NCBI GenBank assembly: GCA_017518185.1 | Contig: JAFWWB010000075.1 | Location: 1 to 43,401 of the forward strand | DNA length: 43,401 nt | Source of the DNA: Lachnospiraceae bacterium | Lineage (GTDB): Bacteria; Bacillota; Clostridia; Lachnospirales; Lachnospiraceae | Reading direction: 5' to 3' | Shown here: positions 8,262 through 18,318 of the stretch, piece by piece | Position numbering within the stretch: the stretch's first letter is position 1 | How the letters are laid out: each line of letters opens with the position of its first letter | Made by a program: the position numbers and the translations under genes | The notes under the pieces: generated by a model | Database searches by the model: none | What the model was told of the DNA's origin: nothing | What the model saw: only the letters and a program-made list of their open reading frames with translations

Positions 8262-8952
8262 CTTCTATGGCTCCTTCAGAGATATTCCCGTCCAGGATAC
8301 GCACTATCCTCCCGGCATGGGCAGCTATCTTTGAATCATGTGTGATCATTATTATGGTACGGCCCTCATCATTCAGGCTGTGGAAAAGATCCATGACCTG
8401 GGCGCCGGTCTTCTGGTCCAGCGCACCGGTAGGCTCATCCGCCAGGAGTATGGTAGGGTTCGTGGCGATGGCCCTGGCTATGGCCACTCTCTGCTGCTGG
8501 CCGCCGGAAAGCTGGTTGGGCATATGGAACATCTTATCCTCAAGCCCCACCTTTATGAGCATCTCCTCCACACGTTCCTTGCGCTTACGCTCGGGCATGT
8601 TGGCGTAGATCAGCGGCAGCTCCACATTATGCCAGGCATCCTGCCTCTGCAGCAGGTAGAAAGACTGAAATATGAAGCCTATCTCCGCGCTCCTGATATG
8701 CGCCAGGGAGGTCTGGTCCTCATCGGCGATGAGGTTGCCGTGAAGCCAGTATTTTCCGTCGGTGGGGACATCAAGGCAGCCGATGATGTTCATCAGCGTG
8801 GATTTGCCGGAGCCGGAGGGTCCCAGCACCGCAAGGAACTCACCGCGGTTAACGCTGAGGTCTATGCCCTTGAGGACTACGGATACTTCGTCCCCCATCT
8901 GATATTCTTTTGTAATACCCTCCATGCGGAGGATCTCTTCACCCGATGTCAT
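8254..8952 (-). CDS. MacB/LolD-type ABC exporter ATP-binding protein
   Basis: This 232-residue ATPase shows Walker A GPSGSGKST (44-52), the Q-loop in IFQSFYLL, signature LSGGQQQRVAIARA, Walker B ILLADEPTGALD and the switch histidine in MITHD. The YXXGDEVSVVLKGIDLSV start and the LIYANMPERKRKERV segment place it with the LolD/MacB/FtsE exporters. It overlaps the adaptor gene by 4 nt upstream and the permease by 8 nt downstream. Confidence 0.95.
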   Translation of the reverse strand: MTSGEEILRMEGITKEYQMGDEVSVVLKGIDLSVNRGEFLAVLGPSGSGKSTLMNIIGCLDVPTDGKYWLHGNLIADEDQTSLAHIRSAEIGFIFQSFYLLQRQDAWHNVELPLIYANMPERKRKERVEEMLIKVGLEDKMFHMPNQLSGGQQQRVAIARAIATNPTILLADEPTGALDQKTGAQVMDLFHSLNDEGRTIIMITHDSKIAAHAGRIVRILDGNISEGAIEDA

Positions 8953-10514
8953 TCCGTCATTAGTCTCATCTGCATTTCCTGGAGGGTTTCGGGAAGGTAA
9001 AGCACTTCTTCGCCCTCTTCAAGACCTCCCGTGATCTCCACATAGGTGCCGTCGGTGATGCCGCATTCCACATCCCTCTGGACCTGGGTCTTGCCGTCTT
9101 CGGACATGACCATTACGTATGCTGTGCCGTCTTCCCTTGTGGAGATGGCACGGGGTACCACGGTGAGCACATCCTTCTTGTCATTGGTCACCAGACGCAC
9201 CTCCACGCTCATGCCGCTGCGCACATCTTCATCCACTGCGAACTCCACAACAGAATTGAAGTAACTGACTCCGCCGTTCACGGTAGCTGTCCTGTCTATC
9301 TCGGTGATGGTCCCCACATAATCCTTCTTCAGCGCGTTCAGGGTAACTTCCACCTTATCCCCCACGCTTACTCCTTCAAGGTCATACTCGTTTATCCTGA
9401 TATCCACCTTCATCCTGTCGAAGTTGGTGATCACCGCAACCGGCATAGTCTGGCTCACTATATCCCCCTCCTTGAAGTTGAGGGTGGTGATAACGCCGCT
9501 TAAGTTGGCATGGAGATAGCAGTCCTCCAGGGATTCGTTCAGCTTCTCCAGCTGAAGGTCGTTCACCGAGGTGTTGGAGGAATTCAGCGCCTGGGCATAC
9601 TGCATCTGGTAGGTGGAAAGATTCTGTGTCGCCGCATGCACCGTCAGATTGTAATTATCTATGGCGTTTAAGAAAGTAGTCCTGGCTGCGTTCATCTGGT
9701 CCAGATAGTTGGTAAGGGTAACGTTCTCGCCGCGCTTTGCCGACTCTATGGATTCCTTTGCGGAATTGTAATTCAGCCAGGCGCTCTCAAGGGAGTGCTC
9801 CGCCTGCTCGTAAGCCTGGTCAGCCTGGAACCTTGCCTCATCGGTGGAGGCGTTCCTCTTGGCATGGTCCGCGGTCTCCAGCTGTATCTGGGCCTGCCGT
9901 ACCTGCTGATATGCGGCATCCGTATTGACCTGGGCGTTCCTGATGGTGGAGGTATAACCGGCCTGGTTCTCGCTCACCTCCCTGGCGTAATTCCTCTGGG
10001 CGATGTCGAAATTGGTCTCCGCCTGATCCAGCTGCTGCTTTGCTGCAAGGATCTGGGCGTTGTAGCCCTGCTCCAGATCGTTCTTATAGTTGATATAATT
10101 CGTATATGCCTGCTGTATGCTGAGATCCGTGTTGTCCTTGGTCACGGACATGGAAGTTTCCAGCTGCTCGATCTGGTCATTGATGCTCTTGGTGTCCAGA
10201 GTCATCAGAAGATCGCCTTCCTTTATCTCATCCCCTTCTTCAAAATTCAGGGATTTGATCTTTACCCCACTCATGGCGGCATAGACGTTCTTCTCCGTAA
10301 CGGGCACCACTGTCCCGCTGAAGCTGTGATAGGTCTTTATGTCACGCTTCACTACCGGATCATGGATGTACGCTGCTGCGGCAGTCTGGGTCAGGCCCCT
10401 GACCACAAAGAAGCCTATAACACCGATGATGACCAGAAATATCAGAAACTTACCGAGCTTAAATTTCTTTTTTCTTTTTTTCTTAGGTTTCTTCTTCTTT
10501 TCTTCTTCTTCCAA
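8949..10514 (-). CDS. MacA/HlyD-type efflux adaptor (membrane fusion protein), TTG start
   Basis: This 521-residue adaptor has a very basic cytoplasmic N-terminus rich in Glu and Lys (residues 2-19), one membrane anchor at about 21-43, and split lipoyl halves (SGVKIKSLNFEEGDEIKEGD near 85-105; GVITTLNFKEGDIV near 340-355) around a long coiled-coil hairpin of about 220 residues, then beta-barrel and membrane-proximal domains. The start is the TTG at 10512-10514, with AGAGGAGG 5 nt before it, inside the last codons of ribU (32-nt overlap in another frame). It supplies the extracytoplasmic arm of the exporter encoded by the next two genes. Confidence 0.9.
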   Translation of the reverse strand: MEEEEKKKKPKKKRKKKFKLGKFLIFLVIIGVIGFFVVRGLTQTAAAAYIHDPVVKRDIKTYHSFSGTVVPVTEKNVYAAMSGVKIKSLNFEEGDEIKEGDLLMTLDTKSINDQIEQLETSMSVTKDNTDLSIQQAYTNYINYKNDLEQGYNAQILAAKQQLDQAETNFDIAQRNYAREVSENQAGYTSTIRNAQVNTDAAYQQVRQAQIQLETADHAKRNASTDEARFQADQAYEQAEHSLESAWLNYNSAKESIESAKRGENVTLTNYLDQMNAARTTFLNAIDNYNLTVHAATQNLSTYQMQYAQALNSSNTSVNDLQLEKLNESLEDCYLHANLSGVITTLNFKEGDIVSQTMPVAVITNFDRMKVDIRINEYDLEGVSVGDKVEVTLNALKKDYVGTITEIDRTATVNGGVSYFNSVVEFAVDEDVRSGMSVEVRLVTNDKKDVLTVVPRAISTREDGTAYVMVMSEDGKTQVQRDVECGITDGTYVEITGGLEEGEEVLYLPETLQEMQMRLMTE

Positions 10515-11271
10515 AACTTCCTCCTCTGCCCATGCCCGGGGTATTACCCTTGAGAACGGGACTTAAGCTCTTATACATTGCCATGGCGGCAACGGAATCG
10601 ATGCTTCCTTTTATGAGATTGAGCGGCGCCACGCAGGCTGCCACAAAACCGAACACGCTGCTGCCGTCTACCAGGGGATTGACCGCACGGCCCATCTCCA
10701 GGATGGCCTCCATGGGCATACCGTAGAGCGCCGCGAAGGCGGGCAGAAGGTATACCGCATTGAAGGCAGTCCCGAAGACCGTCATGATAAGGGTTCCGCT
10801 CACAAGAGCGATAACCGCGCGCTTTTTGGTCTTCTTAAGACTGTAGATCACCGAGGCCGGCAACACAAGGCTGCAGCCTACGGCGAAGTTTGCAAATTCT
10901 CCCACAAAGGCGGTGCTCGTATTCTTGAGCACCAGCTTGATCACTACCTTGAGGAATTCCATCATCACCGCTGCTGCAGGTCCGAAGGCAAAGCCTCCGA
11001 TCAGGACGGGAAGCTCCGATATATCCAGTTTATAGAAAGGCGGCGCAAAGGGCAGCGGCACCTCTGCCAGCATAAGAACGCCTGACAGGGCAGAAAACAT
11101 CCCGATCATAACTATCTTACGGGTGGTAAATACCACGCCGCTCTCATTGTTTCTTTTTCTGCTTATTGCTTCGAAGATGATTGCCGCCGCGAAGAGTACA
11201 GCGATGATGCAGAGTATGCCGGCAACATAACCGGCGTTTTCCGATACGTTCTGAAACAGCGTTTTTTCCAT
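10483..11271 (-). CDS. ribU: Riboflavin ECF transporter S component, RibU-like
   Basis: RibU binds riboflavin in the membrane and works with a shared ECF energising module, which is not in this window. The protein has the RibU hallmark FAPPFYKLDISELPVLIGGF near residues 75-94 and about six membrane helices. At 262 residues it is longer than usual (about 190-210), having an extra N-terminal helix (about 14-36) and a Gly/Arg/Glu-rich tail. The assignment is strongly supported by an FMN riboswitch directly upstream. The ATG at 11271 follows AAGGAGGATATC. Its 3' end overlaps the exporter adaptor gene by 32 nt, so expression is likely coupled. Confidence 0.93.
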   Translation of the reverse strand: MEKTLFQNVSENAGYVAGILCIIAVLFAAAIIFEAISRKRNNESGVVFTTRKIVMIGMFSALSGVLMLAEVPLPFAPPFYKLDISELPVLIGGFAFGPAAAVMMEFLKVVIKLVLKNTSTAFVGEFANFAVGCSLVLPASVIYSLKKTKKRAVIALVSGTLIMTVFGTAFNAVYLLPAFAALYGMPMEAILEMGRAVNPLVDGSSVFGFVAACVAPLNLIKGSIDSVAAMAMYKSLSPVLKGNTPGMGRGGSFGRRRKEEET

Positions 11272-11282
11272 GATATCCTCCT

Positions 11283-11408
11283 TCTCTCATCCAGACTTAG
11301 TGGAAAGCCCCGCTTTCCTCATCACTGTCGGTTCCGGGATCGCACCGGATCTGCCCGAAGGCTTGCGGACTATACCGCCGGTGGGGATTCTCACCCCGCC
11401 TTGAAGTT
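11283..11408 (-). promoter_or_regulatory. FMN riboswitch (RFN element)
   Basis: The minus strand contains the conserved RFN blocks in order: CTTCAAGGCGGGGTG, AATCCCCACCGGCGGTA, the GTCCGC-AGCC turn, GATCCGGTG, CCGACAGT and GGATGAGAGAAGG. The closing P1 stem (CTTC with GAAG) ends inside the ribU ribosome binding site (GAAGGAGG). Ligand binding could therefore block translation initiation; no separate T-run terminator is visible before ribU. It should turn down ribU, and possibly the exporter genes behind it, when FMN is plentiful. Confidence 0.95.
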
Positions 11409-11419
11409 TACAGGGAACA

Positions 11420-11448
11420 GTTTTACAATATTATGGAAAAATTGTCAA
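11420..11448 (-). promoter_or_regulatory. Promoter for the FMN riboswitch-ribU operon
   Basis: Perfect -35 TTGACA (11443-11448) lies 17 bp from -10 TAAAAC (11420-11425) on the minus strand. The predicted start, about 11413, is a few bases before the riboswitch. The -35 box overlaps the stop codon of the upstream GH25 gene. Confidence 0.75.
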
Positions 11449-12587
11449 GGTTTTGTAAACCAGATGTTCAGGTCCACGTCCGTGGCTATGCCCGGTATAT
11501 GATTGCCCTTGGTGTACTGCCAGCAGGCCACTTCATAAGGGTAATAGATATAATCATTGTAAAAAGCATACCATACGGGATACTGGTATACCTCATCCAG
11601 ATCCAGCATGCTGAAGAAGGTGACCAGTCCGCCGTAGATCATGGGCTTGTATCCCCAGGCCTTTATCCTCTCAAGAAATGCCTTTACGCATTTTGTCCGC
11701 TCGTCCCTGTTAAGGGCATCGGCCCTGGCCTGCCCCGTGGTGATGGGCTCCACATCTATAGCAACAGGCAGGCTTATCTTATAGGGTTTGATAAGCTCCG
11801 CAACCATGTCCGCCTCTTCTATAGCCTCTGCCTCGTTCACTGCCTGGCTGAAGAAATAGACCCCCAGCTTGATCCCGGCTGCGGAAGCCCCCTCCATATT
11901 CTGCCTGAAGCACTCGTCCTCCACCAGCGCGCCGCTGCCGTAGCCCCTGAAGCCGCAGCGTATGAAAGCATACTCTATGCCGCTGTCCGCCACCTGCTGC
12001 CAGTCGATCGCGCCCTGGAACTGTGAAACGTCTATACAGGGCACCGATACTTCGGATCCCCCTTCCATATAACGTATGGTCCCGTTCTCGGAGACCTGTA
12101 TCCCGCTCCGGTCTATGTTATTATGGGGGATATCATCCCTGATGGGAGTGAAATGCCAGCTCCCCGCCGCCTGGAATACCACATACTCATCATAGAAGGC
12201 CCTTACGGCATCCGTAAGATTTACATTCGGATCCTCGATCATTAGCCTCATGGAATCCTTAAGCTCCTTTTCCCTTGCATCGGCCCCTTCTTCGGAAGCA
12301 AGCTCCAGCATAACCGAAAGCTGGTCCCTGGAATACTGCTGTCCGGCCTCGAAGACCACCATTTTCTCATTATCGGCCCTGGATTCGTCAAGGGCCGCCT
12401 TATATGCCTCCGCCTCGCCGTGAGCCACCCGCTCGCGTTCCGCCGTCCTGTAGAGCAGAAATGCCAGAACACCCGTTGTCAGGATAAGGAGCACCAGGAA
12501 TGCGATAAAAATATTTCCCCTTCTCTGCGCCCTTTTTCTTGCCGCTGCACGTTCCCTTATGATATCTTCCTGTTGTTTATCAGACAT
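11445..12587 (-). CDS. GH25 lysozyme (N-acetylmuramidase), membrane-anchored
   Basis: The C-terminal 200 residues of this 380-residue protein form a GH25 domain: IDVSQFQGAIDWQQV (catalytic Asp at about 186), AFIRCGFRGYG, GVYFFSQA and LPVAIDVEP (Asp 278 and Glu 280). The family cleaves the MurNAc-GlcNAc bond of peptidoglycan. The N-terminus is a basic stretch, one membrane helix (about 26-46), and a helical stalk rich in Glu/Ala, so the enzyme is held outside the membrane. I use the ATG at 12587; a GTG five codons upstream (12602) is possible, but AGGA is too close to it. Expression from a promoter at 12651-12679 is likely. The role is probably wall remodelling; there are no phage genes nearby. 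Confidence 0.9.
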   Translation of the reverse strand: MSDKQQEDIIRERAAARKRAQRRGNIFIAFLVLLILTTGVLAFLLYRTAERERVAHGEAEAYKAALDESRADNEKMVVFEAGQQYSRDQLSVMLELASEEGADAREKELKDSMRLMIEDPNVNLTDAVRAFYDEYVVFQAAGSWHFTPIRDDIPHNNIDRSGIQVSENGTIRYMEGGSEVSVPCIDVSQFQGAIDWQQVADSGIEYAFIRCGFRGYGSGALVEDECFRQNMEGASAAGIKLGVYFFSQAVNEAEAIEEADMVAELIKPYKISLPVAIDVEPITTGQARADALNRDERTKCVKAFLERIKAWGYKPMIYGGLVTFFSMLDLDEVYQYPVWYAFYNDYIYYPYEVACWQYTKGNHIPGIATDVDLNIWFTKP

Positions 12588-12650
12588 TTTCTTAATATAC
12601 ACTTCCTGTAAATTTCCGATCTTATGTCAATCACCTGACCGACAAAGGCT

Positions 12651-12679
12651 ACAATACCACAGAGGAGTAAAAAATGCAA
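12651..12679 (-). promoter_or_regulatory. Promoter of the GH25 lysozyme gene
   Basis: The minus strand has -35 TTGCAT (12674-12679) and -10 TATTGT (12651-12656) with a 17-bp spacer. The predicted start is about 57 nt before the ATG at 12587. Confidence 0.55.
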
Positions 12680-12696
12680 ATTCCGGCAATTCCCTC

Positions 12697-12725
12697 TTTA
12701 TTATCAATGCAGAATGTGCTATTAT
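12697..12725 (+). promoter_or_regulatory. Extended -10 promoter that would give a leaderless DUF4190 mRNA
   Basis: TGC followed by TATTAT (12720-12725) forms an extended -10 box; the -35 region 17 bp upstream is only TTTATT. The start expected 7 nt after the -10 is 12732, the A of an in-frame ATG. No Shine-Dalgarno sequence precedes that ATG. Confidence 0.4.
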
Positions 12726-12731
12726 TATTCC

Positions 12732-13205
12732 ATGGATGCTTACGGAATGCCTAACGGTCAATACATGAACGCGCGCAGGACCAACAGCATGGCTGTCCTG
12801 TCGCTGATAATGGGGATCTTTGCCATACTGCTTTTCTGTACGGGCATTGGACCTGTCATACCCGGAAGCCTCTCCATACTCTTCGCGATACTGTCCAGGG
12901 GCTCTGAAAAGCACATGGACGGCTCGGCAAAGGTGGGCATAGCGGCTTCGGTCCTGGGAATACTCATCGGCATCGGGCTGATGGTGTTCGTGATCAGCGA
13001 GATCAACAGCGACGGGGAGTTCAAACAGGAACTGGACAACGCTTTTATACAGGTTTACGGCGTTGATTATGATGAGTTTGTAAGGCAGATCAACGAATCC
13101 TCGAGGACCGGCGAGACACCGGAGTTCATGAAGGATCTGGAGGAGAACATGGAAAAGCAGCGTAAAGAACGCCTTCTCCCCTCTTATGATCCCGGGGATA
13201 TCTAG
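12732..13205 (+). CDS. DUF4190-like small membrane protein
   Basis: This protein of about 157 residues has a short Tyr/Asn/Met-containing N-terminus followed by two membrane segments (about residues 18-42 and 57-82) separated by a loop with LSRGSEKHMDGSAKVG, the typical DUF4190 pattern. A charged C-terminal tail of about 70 residues follows, with VYGVDYDEFVRQINES. The function of the family is unknown. The start is uncertain: ATG at 12732 gives a sensible N-terminus and matches a possible leaderless transcript, while an in-frame ATG at 12714 would add six residues. Neither has a ribosome binding site. It heads the plus-strand three-gene group. Confidence 0.75.
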   Translation: MDAYGMPNGQYMNARRTNSMAVLSLIMGIFAILLFCTGIGPVIPGSLSILFAILSRGSEKHMDGSAKVGIAASVLGILIGIGLMVFVISEINSDGEFKQELDNAFIQVYGVDYDEFVRQINESSRTGETPEFMKDLEENMEKQRKERLLPSYDPGDI

Positions 13206-13258
13206 AGCTGGCTAAGCGGGAGATCGCAGGATCTGTATTTCGAAAGGAAAGCTGACGG

Positions 13259-13786
13259 ATGGTAGGCGGTATAGGCAGGATCTCATACGGAGGAGTCTAC
13301 GGCAGCGTGGCGGCGTACATGCAGCCCGGTTCCCTGCGCCCCGGTCCCGCTTCCGAAGAAGAGCTTTCTCTCGGCGGGCTTGAGCGTGATGTCCAGAAAG
13401 GCATCGACGATCCCCTGAAGAAAGCAAAAGGCAAAGAAGAATGCCAGACCTGCAAGAACAGGAAATACCAGGACGGCTCCGACGAGAACGTTTCCTTCAA
13501 GTCGGCTTCAAAGATAGATCCGAATGCAGTTGAAGCAAGGGTCCGTGCCCATGAACAGGAGCACGTGGCCAATGCCTATGATAAAGCGCAGCAGATGAAC
13601 GGCAAGGTCCTTCGGGCCAGCGTATCCCTTAAATTCGCCATCTGCCCGGAATGCGGGCGTACCTACTGCGCCGGCGGCACCACTTCTACCGCCATTCAAT
13701 ACAATAAGGAGAATCCCTACGAGAAGAACAAAGTCGCCATGGGCGATGAGGCTTTCAAGGGGAATAATCTGGACGAGGCGGTATGA
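13259..13786 (+). CDS. Putative HExxH metalloprotease, SprA-related family
   Basis: This 175-residue protein has the zinc-protease motif HEQEH (98-102) inside VRAHEQEHVANAYDKA, preceded by a Cys pair with the RKYQDGSDENVSF stretch (C62, C65) and followed by more cysteines (C129, C132, C137). This pattern matches a family annotated as putative metalloproteases related to SprA and CJM1_0395. The cysteines may bind a second metal. There is no signal peptide or membrane segment. AAGGAAA lies about 9 nt before the ATG. It overlaps the next gene by 4 nt, suggesting a functional pair with a membrane protein. The substrate is unknown. Confidence 0.8.
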   Translation: MVGGIGRISYGGVYGSVAAYMQPGSLRPGPASEEELSLGGLERDVQKGIDDPLKKAKGKEECQTCKNRKYQDGSDENVSFKSASKIDPNAVEARVRAHEQEHVANAYDKAQQMNGKVLRASVSLKFAICPECGRTYCAGGTTSTAIQYNKENPYEKNKVAMGDEAFKGNNLDEAV

Positions 13787-14505
13787 GTTCTCTTAAACCA
13801 TCCCATGAATTAAAATCAAACGCGAGAGGATACCTCCTGGGGAAATATACCCAGGTTGTTCCGGTGCAGATCATATACGGACTGGCTGCGGGATCCCTGA
13901 GCATGGTCGGCAGCAACCTGAGCAATTCAAAGCTGCTAATAATGTCGCTCATAGGCCTGTTGATAACACTGCTGGCCTCAGTACTCTCCCTGCTCCTGCA
14001 CTACGGCCTCTGCCGCATGTACATGAACCTTTGCTGTGGCTTCCGCTTCGGCGCCTCGGATCTGTTCAGCGGCTTTTCCTTTAAGGATGACCGGCCCGTG
14101 CGTTTTTCACTGCGGCTCACCCTGGCCTTCTTCTTAAGCATCCTGCCTGCCGCTGTTGTCTGCGGCTTTGCTGCATCATTTAATATAAAACCCCTGCTCA
14201 TCGCAGCATCCGTGCTGCTCTGCGCAGGGCTCATACTCTTCTACAATTATTACCTGGAACTCTCCCAGTGCTTTTATCTGATGCTGGATTTTCCGGACAA
14301 GAGCCTGGCAGACATCATGGCCCTGTCCCGCTGGCTCATGAAAGGGCGGAAGCTCCGGCTCTTCTACCTGCAGGTGAGCTTCGTCCCCATCTATCTGCTG
14401 GGATGGATCCCCTGCGGCATCGGTCTCTTCTGGGCCAATCCCTATATAGAGACCACTCTTGCCTGCTTCCACTTAAACCTTACAAGCGCCGCTTCGGAAG
14501 GCTGA
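13783..14505 (+). CDS. DUF975 family polytopic membrane protein
   Basis: This 240-residue integral membrane protein has about six helices and ends with the DUF975-type segment FYLQVSFVPIYLLGWIPCG followed by GLFWANPYIETTLACFHLNL. DUF975 proteins are common in Firmicutes; their role is unknown, though they often lie near stress or secretion genes. The ATG overlaps the metalloprotease stop (ATGA). It converges with prfB; the 36-nt gap between them holds an imperfect ACCGGA/TCCGGT repeat but no T-run. Confidence 0.8.
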   Translation: MSSLKPSHELKSNARGYLLGKYTQVVPVQIIYGLAAGSLSMVGSNLSNSKLLIMSLIGLLITLLASVLSLLLHYGLCRMYMNLCCGFRFGASDLFSGFSFKDDRPVRFSLRLTLAFFLSILPAAVVCGFAASFNIKPLLIAASVLLCAGLILFYNYYLELSQCFYLMLDFPDKSLADIMALSRWLMKGRKLRLFYLQVSFVPIYLLGWIPCGIGLFWANPYIETTLACFHLNLTSAASEG

Positions 14506-14541
14506 ACCGGACTATTTCCTCTTCCGGAGAAATGTATCCGG

Positions 14542-15681
14542 TCAGATATCCTCAGCTTCAGTTGCCTCCATAAGAGCCCCCTGGCTCTTTTTCTTTAAGT
14601 AGGCATTTATGAACCTGTCAATATCACCGTCGAGCACCGCATCCGCGTTGCCGGTCTCCTCTCCGGTACGGAGATCCTTCACCAGCTGGTAGGGCTGCAG
14701 GAAATAGGAACGTATCTGGCTGCCCCAGGCGATGGACTTAAGGTCGCCCTGGATGCCCTTCATCTTTGCCTCTTCCTCCGCCTGCTTCAACACCAGCAGC
14801 TTACCGCGCAGCATCTCCATGGCCTTGTCCTTGTTCTGGAACTGGCTCCGCTCATTCTGGCACTGCACGACAATTCCCGTGGGCAGATGGGTTATACGTA
14901 TTGCAGATGAGGTCTTGTTGATATGCTGTCCGCCGGCTCCGCTGGAACGGTAGGTATCGATGCGCAGGTCGTCGGGATTGATCTCTATGCCCGCATCTCC
15001 CTGAAGCTCAGGTACCACGTCCACGGATACAAATGAGGTCTGCCTCTTGCCCTGGGCGTTGAAAGGTGAGATACGCACCAGTCTGTGCACTCCCTGCTCC
15101 GAGCGGAGATAGCCGTAAGCATTCTCCCCGTTAACCTGGAAGTCCACGGACTTTATTCCCGCCTCATCACCGTCCTGCTGATCCAGCAGTTCAATGGTGA
15201 AGCCCTTCTTGTCGGCCCAGTGACTGTACATACGGTAGAGCATGCCGGCCCAGTCGCAACTCTCGGTGCCGCCGGCTCCGGCATTTATCCTCATGATTGC
15301 ATTGTTAGCGTCATATTCACCTGTGAGAAGAGTCTGCAGACGTATCTCCTCAAGATCCACGGTAAAGCTGTCCAGCTCATTACGGACCTCTTCCACCATG
15401 GAAGTATCATTCTCCTCATTTCCTATCTCGATGAGGGTCATGATATCGTCATAGGCCTGGGAGAGCTGTGAACATTTGTCCACGATATCCTTCTTGTTCT
15501 TTGCCTCCTTCGTGAGCCTGTTGGCCCTGTCGGGATCATTCCAGAAATCGGGAGAAGCCATCTCCATATCCAGCTCTTCTATGCGCTTTTTCTTGTTCTC
15601 GATATCCAGGGAATCCAGAACCTCTGCCAGCGTGTCCTTATACTGGGACAGCTCCAGCTTCATCTGGTCTAATTCAACCAT
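14542..15681 (-). CDS. prfB: Peptide chain release factor 2, without the programmed frameshift
   Basis: RF2 reads UGA and UAA stop codons and triggers peptide release. The 379-residue protein shows the GGQ loop (SSGAGGQHINKTSSAIRI) that enters the peptidyl-transferase centre and the stop-codon-reading SPF motif (VRISPFNAQGKRQTSF). In most bacteria prfB has a +1 frameshift at an in-frame UGA after about 25 codons. Here the N-terminal region (AEVLDSLDIENKKKRIEELD) reads straight through, with no CTTTGA slip site. RBS: AGAGGTAAGGATT before the ATG at 15681. It lies 47 nt after secA with no terminator between. Confidence 0.97.
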   Translation of the reverse strand: MVELDQMKLELSQYKDTLAEVLDSLDIENKKKRIEELDMEMASPDFWNDPDRANRLTKEAKNKKDIVDKCSQLSQAYDDIMTLIEIGNEENDTSMVEEVRNELDSFTVDLEEIRLQTLLTGEYDANNAIMRINAGAGGTESCDWAGMLYRMYSHWADKKGFTIELLDQQDGDEAGIKSVDFQVNGENAYGYLRSEQGVHRLVRISPFNAQGKRQTSFVSVDVVPELQGDAGIEINPDDLRIDTYRSSGAGGQHINKTSSAIRITHLPTGIVVQCQNERSQFQNKDKAMEMLRGKLLVLKQAEEEAKMKGIQGDLKSIAWGSQIRSYFLQPYQLVKDLRTGEETGNADAVLDGDIDRFINAYLKKKSQGALMEATEAEDI

Positions 15682-15728
15682 AATCCTTACCTCTTTACAC
15701 GATCACGTCCGGTCCTGCTGAGCGCTTA

Positions 15729-18317
<2,589 letters not shown>

Positions 18318-18318
18318 A

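Noticed and set aside
11445-12587. GH25 lysozyme considered as a prophage endolysin
   Set aside because: No holin or structural phage genes nearby, and it has an N-terminal membrane anchor and stalk, as in cellular wall-remodelling enzymes.
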